A DNA stretch of 64,000 bases from Paraburkholderia sediminicola (GTDB lineage Bacteria > Pseudomonadota > Gammaproteobacteria > Burkholderiales > Burkholderiaceae). The DNA lies in the NCBI RefSeq assembly GCF_902859805.1, contig NZ_CADIKC010000005.1, positions 62,001-126,000 of the forward strand. Direction: 5' to 3'. The notes beneath the pieces are model-generated. The model did not search any database. It was not told the DNA's origin and saw only the letters and a program-made list of their open reading frames with translations. A program made the translations under genes and the position numbers. Shown piece after piece: positions 27,265 to 36,143 of this stretch; the first letter of the stretch is position 1; each line of letters opens with the position of its first letter.

Positions 27265-27298
27265 GCAAAGCCCACCTTCCCCGGAAGGTGGGCTTTGC
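27265..27298. terminator. Strong stem-loop after the porin gene
   Basis: GCAAAGCCCACCTTCC and GGAAGGTGGGCTTTGC are perfectly complementary (16 nt, tiny loop). No U-tract follows immediately, but position and strength fit a terminator. Confidence 0.75.
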
Positions 27299-27403
27299 CG
27301 TTTCTGGCGTTCGTTTCTGGTCCCGAATTCGTCCGATTTGCCGCCCGGCCTTTGATAAACCCGGCAAAATGGCGTCGATTGATTCCTGATGCGAGCGATT
27401 GAG

Positions 27404-28342
27404 ATGGATACCCTGGTCAGCATGAAAGTGTTTCGCCATGTGGTCGAAGTCGGCAGCTTTGTCGGCGCGGCCGAAAGGATGGAGATGTCGGCGGCGATGG
27501 CGAGCAAGCATGTGATGCACCTCGAGCAGCAGCTTGGCGCGCGTTTGCTGAACCGCACCACGCGCCGTGTCGCGCCGACTGAGGCGGGGCGCGAATACTA
27601 CGAGCGCCTGAGCCAGGTGCTCAGCGAACTCGAAGAAGCCGAGCAGGTGGTCGGCGCGGCGAGTGTCGTGCCGCAAGGGCGCTTGCGGGTGTCGTCGCTG
27701 TCGGCATTTGGTTTGAGCCACGTGATGGCCGCGGTGGCCGACTACGCCGCGCAGTATCCGCAGGTCACCGTCGACATGACCTTGTCGGACCGCGTGGTCG
27801 AGCTGATCGACGAAGGCTTCGACGTCGCGATCAGGGCTTCGCCGAACGGACTGAAGTCGTCATCGCTGATTGCGCGGCAGATTGCGACTGCCCATCTGGT
27901 GCTGTGCGCGTCGCCAGCCTATCTGCGCCGGCACGGCACGCCGAAGACTGTCGCCGATCTCGCGCGCCACAATTACCTGCAGTACGCGGGCGTGTCCGCG
28001 CTCGAAATCGCACCTACAACCGGCGAAAGCTCACCGCGCGTGCGTCTGTCCGGCAATCTGATCGTCAACCACCTTGAGGCGCAGCGCGTGATCGTGCTGC
28101 AAGGCGCGGGCATCGCGATGCTCGGCACCGAAGTGATCGGCGACGATCTGGCCACGGGGCGCCTCGTGCCGCTGCTGGTGGACGACGTGCCGCCGCGTGA
28201 GCTACCGATCCATGTGGTCTACGCGAGCCGCCGGCATTTGTCGGCCAAGGTGCGTTCGTTTGTCGACTTCCTGGCTGAGCGGTTCGCGAACGAATCGCTG
28301 TGGCCTTCGCTCGAGCAGATCAAGGCGCTCGCGGTGCGGTAG
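27404..28342 (+). CDS. LysR family transcriptional regulator
   Basis: This is a 312-residue LysR regulator. The N-terminal helix-turn-helix covers MDTLVSMKVFRHVVEVGSFV through the LEQQLGARLLNRTTRRV segment (about residues 1-60). A substrate-binding domain follows with the usual GRLRVSS start and ASPAYLRRHGTP. I prefer the ATG at 27404 because the family typically starts with MDxLxxM; a start 5 codons earlier is also open. No divergent partner gene is present. It lies between the porin and icmF, so its targets cannot be inferred from position. Confidence 0.92.
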   Translation: MDTLVSMKVFRHVVEVGSFVGAAERMEMSAAMASKHVMHLEQQLGARLLNRTTRRVAPTEAGREYYERLSQVLSELEEAEQVVGAASVVPQGRLRVSSLSAFGLSHVMAAVADYAAQYPQVTVDMTLSDRVVELIDEGFDVAIRASPNGLKSSSLIARQIATAHLVLCASPAYLRRHGTPKTVADLARHNYLQYAGVSALEIAPTTGESSPRVRLSGNLIVNHLEAQRVIVLQGAGIAMLGTEVIGDDLATGRLVPLLVDDVPPRELPIHVVYASRRHLSAKVRSFVDFLAERFANESLWPSLEQIKALAVR

Positions 28343-28420
28343 GCGGCCCGGTCGAGCCGCTCCTACCCATTTAGCTATACTGGTTGCCAGCACCCATACG
28401 CGTAACGATCTGGGGGAGAC

Positions 28421-31400
28421 ATGACCGATCTGTCCACGCCGCAGCGCGCCGGTGGCCACAAGCTGCCCGCGGGCCGGCGCCTGCGTTTTGTCACCGCTGC
28501 TGCCCTGTTCGACGGCCACGATGCGTCGATCAACATCATGCGGCGCATCCTGCAAGCGAGCGGTGTCGAGGTGATCCACCTCGGCCACAACCGCTCCGTC
28601 GATGAAGTGGCTACCGCCGCGCTTCATGAAGACGCCGACGGCGTCGCCGTGTCCAGCTATCAGGGCGGCCATAACGAATACTTCCGCTATCTCGTCGACC
28701 TGCTGCGTGCGCGCGGCGGCGAGCGTATCAAGGTGTTCGGAGGCGGTGGGGGCGTGATCGTTCCTGACGAGATTGCCGAGCTCGAGCGTTACGGTGTCGA
28801 AAAGATCTACTCGCCGCATGACGGCCAGCGACTCGGCCTGCAAGGCATGATCGACGACATGATTTCGCGCTGCGCTGAAGTGGTGCGCGCCGCTGCCGCC
28901 GTTCGGGAGAGTCCGGTGGGCGAGTGGGTGGCCGATTTGTCGGCGAGTGGACTGCCGCGTTTCAAGCCGCATGCTGCGTCGCACGTCGAGACGCGGGCTG
29001 ACGATCACGCCAACGCGCGTCATTCTTCTGGCAAGGCACGGCAGGCGGATGGAGCGCTTCACGGCAGCGAGATCGCCGGCATCGCCAGCACTGCAAACAC
29101 CACTGAACAACCCGACCCCGCAGCCTCCACCTTCCGACGGCTCGCGCAACTGATCAGCGCGTACGAAGCGGGCCGCGTCAAATCAGCCGAACAGGAAATA
29201 CTATCGGTCCTCGCTGAAGCGATCGATGTCCCCGTCCTCGGCATCACCGGCACAGGCGGTGCCGGCAAATCCTCGCTCACCGACGAACTGATTCGCCGTT
29301 TCCGACTCGACTACGGCGACGCCCTCACCATCGCCGTGCTGGCGATCGATCCGTCGCGTCGAAAATCCGGCGGCGCGCTGCTCGGCGACCGCATTCGCAT
29401 GAACGCGATCGGTGATTGGGGTGGCGGCGCGCGCGTCTATATGCGTTCGATGGCGACGCGCGACGCATCAAGTGAAATCACCGATTCGTTGCCCGATGTG
29501 CTCACGCTGTGCAAGGCCGCGGGTTTCGATCTGATCATCGTCGAGACGTCCGGGATCGGGCAGGGCAATGCGGCGATCGTGCCGTTCGTCGACGAATCGC
29601 TGTATGTGATGACGCCTGAATTCGGCGCCGCGAGTCAGTTGGAAAAGATCGACATGCTCGACTTCGCCAGCTTCGTCGCGATCAACAAGTTCGACCGTAA
29701 AGGTGCACCGGATGCGTTGCGCGATGTCGCGAAGCAGGTGCAGCGCAATCGTGGCGACTTCGCGAAGGCGCCCGACGCGATGCCGGTGTTCGGCACGATC
29801 GCCTCACGCTTTAATGACGACGGCGTTACCGCACTGTATCAGCACGTCGCCGAGGCGCTGCGCACGCACGGCCTGCGCGCAGGCGGCGGCCGTCTGCCTG
29901 TGCTTGATGAGTTGCGCTTTTCGAGCGGTCGAAATGCCATCGTGCCGCCGGCACGCGTGCGCTATCTGGCGGATGTCGCGCAGACTGTTCACGCGTACCG
30001 CGAGCGTGCCGACGCGCAAGCGCGGGTGGCGCGTGAGCGCTGGCAACTTACGGAAGCGCGCCGCATGCTCGCCGAAGGTGATGCAGGTGCAGGAGCATCC
30101 TTTGATGCCGCTGCCGCCACCTCGGCAGGCTCAGACTCCAATGCTCTGGCCAACTCCGCGAACACGCCTCAAACCCAGCTCGACACACTCATCGCCCAAC
30201 GCACCGCCGCCCTCGGCGAGCGTGAACGCAAACTCCTCGACGCGTGGCCGCACACCGTGGCCGCCTATTCCGGCGACGAACACATCGTCCGCATACGCGA
30301 GCGCGAAATCCGCACCGCGCTCACCGTCACGACGCTATCCGGATCCGAGGTGCGCAAAGTCGCGCTGCCGAAATTCGTCGACCATGGCGAAATCCTGCGC
30401 TGGCTGATGCTCGACAATCTCCCAGGCTACTTCCCCTTCACGGCGGGCGTGTTTCCATTCCGCCGCGAAAACGAAGACCCGACACGGATGTTCGCCGGCG
30501 AAGGCGATCCGTTCCGCACCAACCGCCGTTTCAAGTTGCTCTCTGAAGGCATGCCGGCCAAACGTCTTTCGACGGCCTTCGACTCGGTCACGCTCTACGG
30601 CGAAGAGCCGCACGAGCGCCCCGATATCTACGGCAAGGTGGGCAACTCGGGCGTCTCTGTCGCAACGCTCGACGACATGAAAACGCTCTACGACGGCTTC
30701 GATCTGTGCGCTCCGGAGACGTCGGTATCGATGACAATCAACGGCCCGGCGCCGACGATTCTCGCGATGTTCTTCAACGTCGCGATCGATCAGCAGATCG
30801 CGTGTCTGAACGACAGGCTGCAACAGGAAGGACGCCAACCCACCAGCGAAGAACTCGCGGCCGCGCGCCGCACAGCGCTGGAAAACGTGCGCGGCACGGT
30901 GCAGGCCGACATCCTGAAGGAAGATCAAGGCCAGAACACGTGCATCTTTTCGACCGAGTTCAGCCTGAAAGTCATGGGCGATATTCAGTCGTACTTCGTC
31001 GACCATGGCGTGCGCAATTTCTACTCGGTGTCGATCTCCGGCTATCACATCGCCGAGGCGGGCGCGAATCCGATCTCGCAGTTGGCCTACACGCTCGCGA
31101 ACGGCTTGACCTATGTCGAGGCCTATCTTGCGCGCGGTATGTCGATCGACGACTTCGCGCCGAATCTGTCGTTCTTCTTTTCTAACGGCATGGACCCGGA
31201 GTACACGGTGCTCGGCCGTGTCGCGCGACGCATCTGGGCCATTGCAATGCGCGAACGCTACGGCGCGAACGAACGCAGCCAGAAGCTCAAGTACCACGTG
31301 CAAACCTCAGGCCGCAGCCTGCATGCGCAGGAGATCGATTTCAACGATATCCGCACCACACTGCAGGCGCTGATCGCGATCTACGACAACTGCAATTCGC

Positions 31401-31990
31401 TGCACACCAACGCATTCGACGAAGCGATCACCACGCCCACCGAAGATTCGGTGCGCCGTGCGGTGGCGATCCAGTTGATCATCAACCGCGAATGGGGGCT
31501 GGCGAAGAATCAGAATCCGAATCAGGGCAGCTTCGTGATCGAGGAGCTGACGGATCTGGTGGAAGAAGCGGTGCTGGCGGAATTCGATCGGCTTACGGAG
31601 CGCGGCGGTGTGCTAGGCGCGATGGAAACGGGCTATCAGCGTGGGCGCATTCAGGACGAGTCGATGCTGTACGAGCACCGAAAGCACGACGGCTCGTATC
31701 CGATCGTGGGCGTGAACACGTTCTTGAGCGCGCATCTGCATGAAGCGCCGCAGCCGATCGCGCTGGCCCGTTCCACCGACGAAGAAAAACAGAGCCAGTT
31801 GAAACGCCTGCGCGATTTTCAGGCGCAGCACCGTGACGACGCACCCGCAGCGCTTGAGCGCCTGAAGCGCGCAGTAATCGACGATGACAATGTGTTCGCG
31901 GTGCTGATGGACGTCGTGCGCGTCTGCTCGCTTGGGCAAATCACGCACGCGTTGTTTGAAGTGGGCGGACAGTACCGCCGCAATATGTAA
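28421..31990 (+). CDS. icmF: Fused isobutyryl-CoA mutase with G-protein chaperone domain (IcmF)
   Basis: This cytoplasmic adenosylcobalamin enzyme interconverts isobutyryl-CoA and butyryl-CoA, with its own GTPase chaperone built in. Residues 20-155 form the B12-binding domain with the cobalt ligand His33 (FDGHDAS) and FGGGGGVIV. The MeaB-like GTPase has its P-loop GTGGAGKSS at 277-285. The TIM-barrel mutase domain fills about 620-1189. At 1189 residues it is longer than typical IcmF (about 1090 as I recall). The excess lies in low-complexity linkers at about 160-236 and 546-595. A TATACT box lies 40 nt upstream. It is monocistronic. Confidence 0.95.
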   Translation: MTDLSTPQRAGGHKLPAGRRLRFVTAAALFDGHDASINIMRRILQASGVEVIHLGHNRSVDEVATAALHEDADGVAVSSYQGGHNEYFRYLVDLLRARGGERIKVFGGGGGVIVPDEIAELERYGVEKIYSPHDGQRLGLQGMIDDMISRCAEVVRAAAAVRESPVGEWVADLSASGLPRFKPHAASHVETRADDHANARHSSGKARQADGALHGSEIAGIASTANTTEQPDPAASTFRRLAQLISAYEAGRVKSAEQEILSVLAEAIDVPVLGITGTGGAGKSSLTDELIRRFRLDYGDALTIAVLAIDPSRRKSGGALLGDRIRMNAIGDWGGGARVYMRSMATRDASSEITDSLPDVLTLCKAAGFDLIIVETSGIGQGNAAIVPFVDESLYVMTPEFGAASQLEKIDMLDFASFVAINKFDRKGAPDALRDVAKQVQRNRGDFAKAPDAMPVFGTIASRFNDDGVTALYQHVAEALRTHGLRAGGGRLPVLDELRFSSGRNAIVPPARVRYLADVAQTVHAYRERADAQARVARERWQLTEARRMLAEGDAGAGASFDAAAATSAGSDSNALANSANTPQTQLDTLIAQRTAALGERERKLLDAWPHTVAAYSGDEHIVRIREREIRTALTVTTLSGSEVRKVALPKFVDHGEILRWLMLDNLPGYFPFTAGVFPFRRENEDPTRMFAGEGDPFRTNRRFKLLSEGMPAKRLSTAFDSVTLYGEEPHERPDIYGKVGNSGVSVATLDDMKTLYDGFDLCAPETSVSMTINGPAPTILAMFFNVAIDQQIACLNDRLQQEGRQPTSEELAAARRTALENVRGTVQADILKEDQGQNTCIFSTEFSLKVMGDIQSYFVDHGVRNFYSVSISGYHIAEAGANPISQLAYTLANGLTYVEAYLARGMSIDDFAPNLSFFFSNGMDPEYTVLGRVARRIWAIAMRERYGANERSQKLKYHVQTSGRSLHAQEIDFNDIRTTLQALIAIYDNCNSLHTNAFDEAITTPTEDSVRRAVAIQLIINREWGLAKNQNPNQGSFVIEELTDLVEEAVLAEFDRLTERGGVLGAMETGYQRGRIQDESMLYEHRKHDGSYPIVGVNTFLSAHLHEAPQPIALARSTDEEKQSQLKRLRDFQAQHRDDAPAALERLKRAVIDDDNVFAVLMDVVRVCSLGQITHALFEVGGQYRRNM

Positions 31991-32000
31991 GTGCCGGACA

Positions 32001-32031
32001 TGCTGCGGCTCCAGAACCGGGAGCCGCAGCA
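32001..32031. terminator. Stem-loop between convergent icmF and nitronate monooxygenase genes
   Basis: TGCTGCGGCTCC and GGAGCCGCAGCA form a perfect 12-bp stem with a 7-nt loop, 10 nt after the icmF stop. There is no U-run, but it sits where a bidirectional terminator is expected. Confidence 0.65.
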
Positions 32032-32050
32032 CAATGCCTTAACCGCGCAT

Positions 32051-33010
32051 TTAACGTGCGATTCCCAGCCGCGTTTTCGCGTCGTCATATTCCTTCGTCA
32101 AACGCTGAACCAGCTCGCCAACGCTCGGCACGTCGTCCATCAGACCGACGCCCTGGCCTGCACCCCAGATGTCTTTCCACGCCTTCGCCTTGTCGCTGCC
32201 GAAGTTCATCGCGGTCTTGTCCGATTCCGGCAACGCATCCGGATCCAGTCCCGCGTTCAGGATACTTTCGCGGATGTAGTTGCCATGCACACCGGTGAAC
32301 AGGTTCGTGTAAATGATGTCCGAAGCCGTTGAATTGACGATCGCCTGCTTGTAGCTGTCGACCGCGTGCGCTTCCCTGGTCGCGATGAAACGCGTGCCCA
32401 TATAGGCGAGGTCGGCGCCCATGGCCTGCGCGGCGAGAATCGAGCCGCCGTTGGCGATCGAGCCGGACAGCACGATCGGGCCGTCGAACATGCGCCGCAC
32501 TTCGCCGACCAGCGCGAACGGCGAGGTCGTGCCCGCATGGCCGCCCGCGCCCGACGCCACCAGGATCAGACCATCGACGCCTGCTTCCAGGGCCTTCTGC
32601 GCATGCCGCAGGTTGATCACGTCGTGCAGCACGATGCCGCCGTAGCTATGCACCGCGTCGACGATCTCACGCGCCGGTGCGCGCAGGCTGGTGATGAAAA
32701 TCGGCACCTTGTGTTCGACGCACACGCGCACGTCGTGCTCGAGCCGCGTATTCGACTGATGGACGATCTGGTTGACAGCGATCGGCCCGATGATTGCGTC
32801 GGGATTGGCCGCCTTGTGTTCGGCGAGCTGTGCCTGAATCTGCGTGAGCCATTCGTCGAGCAGTTCGGCCGGGCGCGCGTTCAGCGCGGGGAATGAGCCG
32901 ACGATACCGGCCTTACATTGAGCCAACACGAGTTCGGGATAGCTGACGATGAACATCGGCGAAGCGACGACGGGCAGCGCGAGTTTTTGCAGGACGGCGG
33001 GCAATGCCAT
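32051..33010 (-). CDS. Nitronate monooxygenase family flavoprotein
   Basis: This FMN-dependent TIM-barrel enzyme of 319 residues oxidises alkyl nitronates, or acts as a related enoyl reductase-like protein. The family signatures ASPMFIVSYPELVLA, LILVASGAGGHAGTTSPFALV and GADLAYMGTRFIAT are visible. The His in GAGGHAG is the usual active-site position. AGGAG precedes the ATG; an upstream 41-codon extension is not needed. It is divergent from the dehalogenase-like gene, with a 12-bp palindrome between them, so both may answer to one regulator. Confidence 0.9.
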   Translation of the reverse strand: MALPAVLQKLALPVVASPMFIVSYPELVLAQCKAGIVGSFPALNARPAELLDEWLTQIQAQLAEHKAANPDAIIGPIAVNQIVHQSNTRLEHDVRVCVEHKVPIFITSLRAPAREIVDAVHSYGGIVLHDVINLRHAQKALEAGVDGLILVASGAGGHAGTTSPFALVGEVRRMFDGPIVLSGSIANGGSILAAQAMGADLAYMGTRFIATREAHAVDSYKQAIVNSTASDIIYTNLFTGVHGNYIRESILNAGLDPDALPESDKTAMNFGSDKAKAWKDIWGAGQGVGLMDDVPSVGELVQRLTKEYDDAKTRLGIAR

Positions 33011-33176
33011 GGTGCGAGTCTCCTGAGGAACGGACCGGTGCGGTGTAGAGCGCCCGGCGATAATGAGTTTAGCGGCACATGACCTGTGGTGCGTCGAAAC
33101 CGGCCAGCAGCCGTGCTGCCGCCACGATCCCACTACGCACTTGCCAGGTGTTTGCCATGGCCGCCCAAAAATTTAA

Positions 33177-33188
33177 GAACGATCGTTC
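33177..33188. promoter_or_regulatory. Palindromic operator candidate, GAACGATCGTTC
   Basis: This perfect 12-bp palindrome lies in the 323-nt gap between the divergent nitronate monooxygenase and dehalogenase-like genes. TATAGG follows directly and could be a -10 box for the rightward gene. The sequence resembles TetR-type operators, but no TetR gene is nearby. The rest of the gap shows no gene. Confidence 0.4.
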
Positions 33189-33333
33189 GATTATAGGCGA
33201 AGCTGGCGGATCGTGTCCGTTTAGAACAGTTGGAAGGAGTGTTCAGGTTCTATGCTTGCGTGGGCTATCCCACCCCGCATCGACACATTGCGCTCCTACA
33301 ATGGTTTGACTCCCAAACGACAAGAGACCCGCT

Positions 33334-34224
33334 ATGGCCTTCGAGGATTTCACGCCCTTTCGTGTCGCCGTGGGCGACGTCGATATTTTCGGAGTGAAGG
33401 GCGGGTCAGGGCCGCCCCTGCTGTTGTTGCACGGTCACCCGCAGTCGCATCTGATCTGGCAGCGGTGCGCGGCGCAACTGGTGGAGCACTTCACCGTCAT
33501 CGCCACCGACCTGCGCGGCTACGCCGCCTCGGGCAAGCCGCCCAGCGACCCCAGCCACACGCCCTATTCCAAGCGTGCAATGGCGGCCGATCAGGTCGCG
33601 GTGATGCGCCACTTCGGCTTCGAAAGATTCCTCGTGTGTGCCCATGATCGCGGCGCGCGCGTCGCGCATCGGATGGCGCTCGATCATCCCGACGCCGTCG
33701 AGCGTTTGATGCTGCTCGACATTGCACCGACGCTCGCAATGTACGAAGCCACCGACCGTGCCTTCGCCACGCATTACTTCCACTGGTTCTTCCTGATCCA
33801 GCCGGAGCCGCTGCCGGAGACGCTGATTGGTGCGAACCCGGCCGCGTATGTCGATGCGGTGATGGGCAGCCGTCACGCGGGTCTTGCGCCATTCGCGCCC
33901 GAAGCGCTCGACGCGTATCGCAGCGCGCTGGCGCAACCCGGCGCCGTGCATGCGATGTGCGAGGACTACCGGGCGTCCGCGAGCATCGACCTCGAACACG
34001 ACCGTGCCGACATCGAGCGTGGCCACAAGATCGGCTGCCCGCTGCGTGTGTTGTGGGGCGAGCAGGGGGTGATCGAGAAGTGCTTCGACGCGCTGGCGGA
34101 ATGGCGTCACGTCGCGCGGGACGTGAGCGGGCGCTCATTGCCGTGCGGGCATTACATTCCTGAAGAGGCGTCGGACGAACTGGTCACGGAAATGCTGTCG
34201 TTTTTCGAGGCGGTCGAGCAGTAA
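33334..34224 (+). CDS. Fluoroacetate/haloacetate dehalogenase-like alpha/beta hydrolase
   Basis: This is a cytoplasmic hydrolase of 296 residues. It keeps what I recall as the full fluoroacetate dehalogenase set: nucleophile Asp105 with Arg106 and Arg109 (HDRGAR), Asp129, the halide-binding pair His150-Trp151 with Tyr212, and catalytic His273 (CGHYIPEE). An epoxide hydrolase or generic esterase would not keep the Asp-Arg-x-x-Arg plus His-Trp-Tyr pattern. The oxyanion HGHPQSH motif is at 33-39. It is monocistronic and divergent from nitronate monooxygenase. Whether the natural substrate is fluorinated is unknown. Confidence 0.85.
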   Translation: MAFEDFTPFRVAVGDVDIFGVKGGSGPPLLLLHGHPQSHLIWQRCAAQLVEHFTVIATDLRGYAASGKPPSDPSHTPYSKRAMAADQVAVMRHFGFERFLVCAHDRGARVAHRMALDHPDAVERLMLLDIAPTLAMYEATDRAFATHYFHWFFLIQPEPLPETLIGANPAAYVDAVMGSRHAGLAPFAPEALDAYRSALAQPGAVHAMCEDYRASASIDLEHDRADIERGHKIGCPLRVLWGEQGVIEKCFDALAEWRHVARDVSGRSLPCGHYIPEEASDELVTEMLSFFEAVEQ

Positions 34225-34311
34225 GTGGTTTCGGGCAGCGCGCGGCGCGGCCGCCGTTCGTCTACGTGCGAGATGACGTGCGAGATGACGCGGCTCTGCC
34301 GCACGTTCCGC

Positions 34312-34782
34312 CTAGCCTAGCGGCGGCAGGCGGCGCGCGACCGGCGTCGACTTGACGATGGCGGTGCTGGTCTCCGCGCGCTCGGTCACCTTCGAGAGAA
34401 TCTCGTCGAGCTGTTCGATCGAATGCAGGTAGAGGCGGCAGATGAAGCAGTCGTCGCCCGTCACCTTGTCGCATTCGACAAACTCCGGAATTCGCCGGAT
34501 CACGTCTTCCACCAGATGCAACTGCCCGGGCAAGGGCTTCACGCGCACGATTGCCTGTAGCGTGAAGCCGAGCGCGCGCGGATCGATCTGCACGGTGAAG
34601 CGCTCGATCACGCCTTGCGCTTCGAGCCTGCGGACGCGTTCGGCCGTACTCGGCGCCGAGAGGCCAACCCGGCGCGCCAGTTCGCTGACCGGCTGGCGGG
34701 CGTCCGCCGCCAACGCGGCGAGCAGCGCGCGGTCGGTTTCATCGAGCGTCGCAGGTGTGGCGGGAGCAAGGCGTTTGGTCAT
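34312..34782 (-). CDS. Lrp/AsnC family transcriptional regulator
   Basis: This is a 156-residue feast/famine regulator. The N-terminal helix-turn-helix is at about 13-60 (LDETDRALLAALAADARQPV, then LSAPSTAERVRRLEAQGVI), followed by the RAM ligand-binding domain with KVTGDDCFICRLYLHS. It is divergent from a DMT-type exporter across 114 nt. This is the classic arrangement for an amino-acid-responsive regulator of an efflux gene. Confidence 0.92.
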   Translation of the reverse strand: MTKRLAPATPATLDETDRALLAALAADARQPVSELARRVGLSAPSTAERVRRLEAQGVIERFTVQIDPRALGFTLQAIVRVKPLPGQLHLVEDVIRRIPEFVECDKVTGDDCFICRLYLHSIEQLDEILSKVTERAETSTAIVKSTPVARRLPPLG

Positions 34783-34896
34783 GACGGCCTTCGATTATTA
34801 GGTTTCTTCGCGGGAAGACTTAAGTTTAGCCCTGTATTCGGGCGATCGGATTAATTACACTGCTTCTCATGCAGGAATCAATTCGAGGATCGAATC

Positions 34897-35796
34897 ATGG
34901 CGTCAAATGAGATTCGCCGCGGCGCGGCGGAAATGACCATGGCCATGCTGATGTCCGGCACCATCGGCTGGCTGGTGGTGTCGTCGCAGCAGAGTCCGTT
35001 CAACGTGGTGTTCTTTCGCTGCATTTTCGGCGGCGCGACGCTGGCGCTCGTGTGCGCCGTGCTCGGCCTGTTCAGGCGCAAGCTCTTTTCGTGGAAGATA
35101 CTCGGCCTCGCGCTGCTGGGCGGCGCAGCGATCGTCATCAACTGGGTGCTGCTGTTCGCGGCCTATTCGCGCGCGTCGATCTCGATGGCGACCGCCGTCT
35201 ACAACACGCAGCCGTTCATGCTGGTCGCGCTTGGCGCGCTGGTGTTTCGCGAGCGCGTCAGCGCGTCGACGGTGGCCTGGCTGGTGGTCGCGTTTATCGG
35301 CCTCGTGTTCGTGGTGAAGGTCGAGCCGGCGGTGTTGGCGGTGCCGGGCCAGTATCTGGTCGGGGTCGCCTATGCCGTGGGCGCCGCTGCGATGTACGCG
35401 GTCTCGTCGATTATCACGAAGCGCCTGAAGGGTACGCCGCCGCACCTGATCGCGCTGATCCAGGTGTCGCTCGGCGTCGTGATGCTGGCGCCGTTCGTGC
35501 GCTTCGATGCGCTGCCGACCAACGGCGTGCAGTGGCTCGAACTGATCGTGCTCGGTATCGTCAATACGGGGCTCATGTACGTGCTGCTGTACGGCGCGAT
35601 CCAGAAGCTGCCGACTTCGATGACCGGTGCGTTGTCGTTCATCTATCCCGTGGTGGCGATCATCGTCGACCGGGTTGCGTTCGGGCAGACACTCGCGTGG
35701 ATTCAGGTGCTCGGTGCGGCGCTGATCCTGCTCGCGGCCGCCGGCGTGAATCTCGGCTGGCGGATCGTGCCGCAGAAACGCCTGTCTTCGACCTGA
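34897..35796 (+). CDS. EamA/DMT superfamily membrane transporter
   Basis: This is an inner-membrane protein of 299 residues with ten hydrophobic segments in two EamA repeats (about 10-140 and 150-290). The first repeat contains FNVVFFRCIFGGATL and the second SIITKRLKGTPPHLIALIQV. GAGGA lies upstream of the ATG. The divergent Lrp-type regulator suggests export of an amino acid or related metabolite, which is inference. A terminator is found only about 250 nt downstream. Confidence 0.9.
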   Translation: MASNEIRRGAAEMTMAMLMSGTIGWLVVSSQQSPFNVVFFRCIFGGATLALVCAVLGLFRRKLFSWKILGLALLGGAAIVINWVLLFAAYSRASISMATAVYNTQPFMLVALGALVFRERVSASTVAWLVVAFIGLVFVVKVEPAVLAVPGQYLVGVAYAVGAAAMYAVSSIITKRLKGTPPHLIALIQVSLGVVMLAPFVRFDALPTNGVQWLELIVLGIVNTGLMYVLLYGAIQKLPTSMTGALSFIYPVVAIIVDRVAFGQTLAWIQVLGAALILLAAAGVNLGWRIVPQKRLSST

Positions 35797-36041
35797 GGCA
35801 ATGGCTGAGATGTCGCTGGATCAGCCGGCAATAGTACGGATTCCGGAGCAATCGGCGCGTTACATTGTTCATATGGACGGACCAATGACGCCCAACGCGC
35901 GCAGCTACGAAGCTTCGTAATGTTGTCTGTATGCGGGTTTAAAAGGCGGTGTCAAGCTTCTGTAGGGAAATCACTGATGCGGTCAAAAAACCGGCACGCG
36001 TATCATTCATATCGACGCTGATCACGTCCGACAGAATTTCC
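35797..36041 (+). other. Non-coding stretch between transporter stop and terminator
   Basis: About 245 nt without a credible gene. It includes the palindrome TACGAAGCTTCGTA near 35910 and AT-rich parts, and runs directly into an intrinsic terminator. It could be a long 3' UTR or a small RNA. Confidence 0.3.
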
Positions 36042-36076
36042 GCCGCTCGCCGTAATGGTCGAGCGGCTTTCTTTTT
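36042..36076 (+). terminator. Intrinsic terminator
   Basis: GCCGCTCG / CGAGCGGC stem with a 10-nt loop, followed by TTTCTTTTT. It acts rightwards, the direction of the DMT transporter gene. Confidence 0.85.
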
Positions 36077-36143
36077 GGGGCGACGGTTTTGGTGTTGTGC
36101 TTACCGCGTGCTGCCAGCGGCGCGGCCGTCGGCCCCGCGTGCG

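Noticed and set aside
25839..27275. A 478-codon minus-strand frame opposite the second porin
   Set aside because: Antisense artefact; arginine-rich with no family resemblance, while the porin has a signal peptide and C-terminal Phe.
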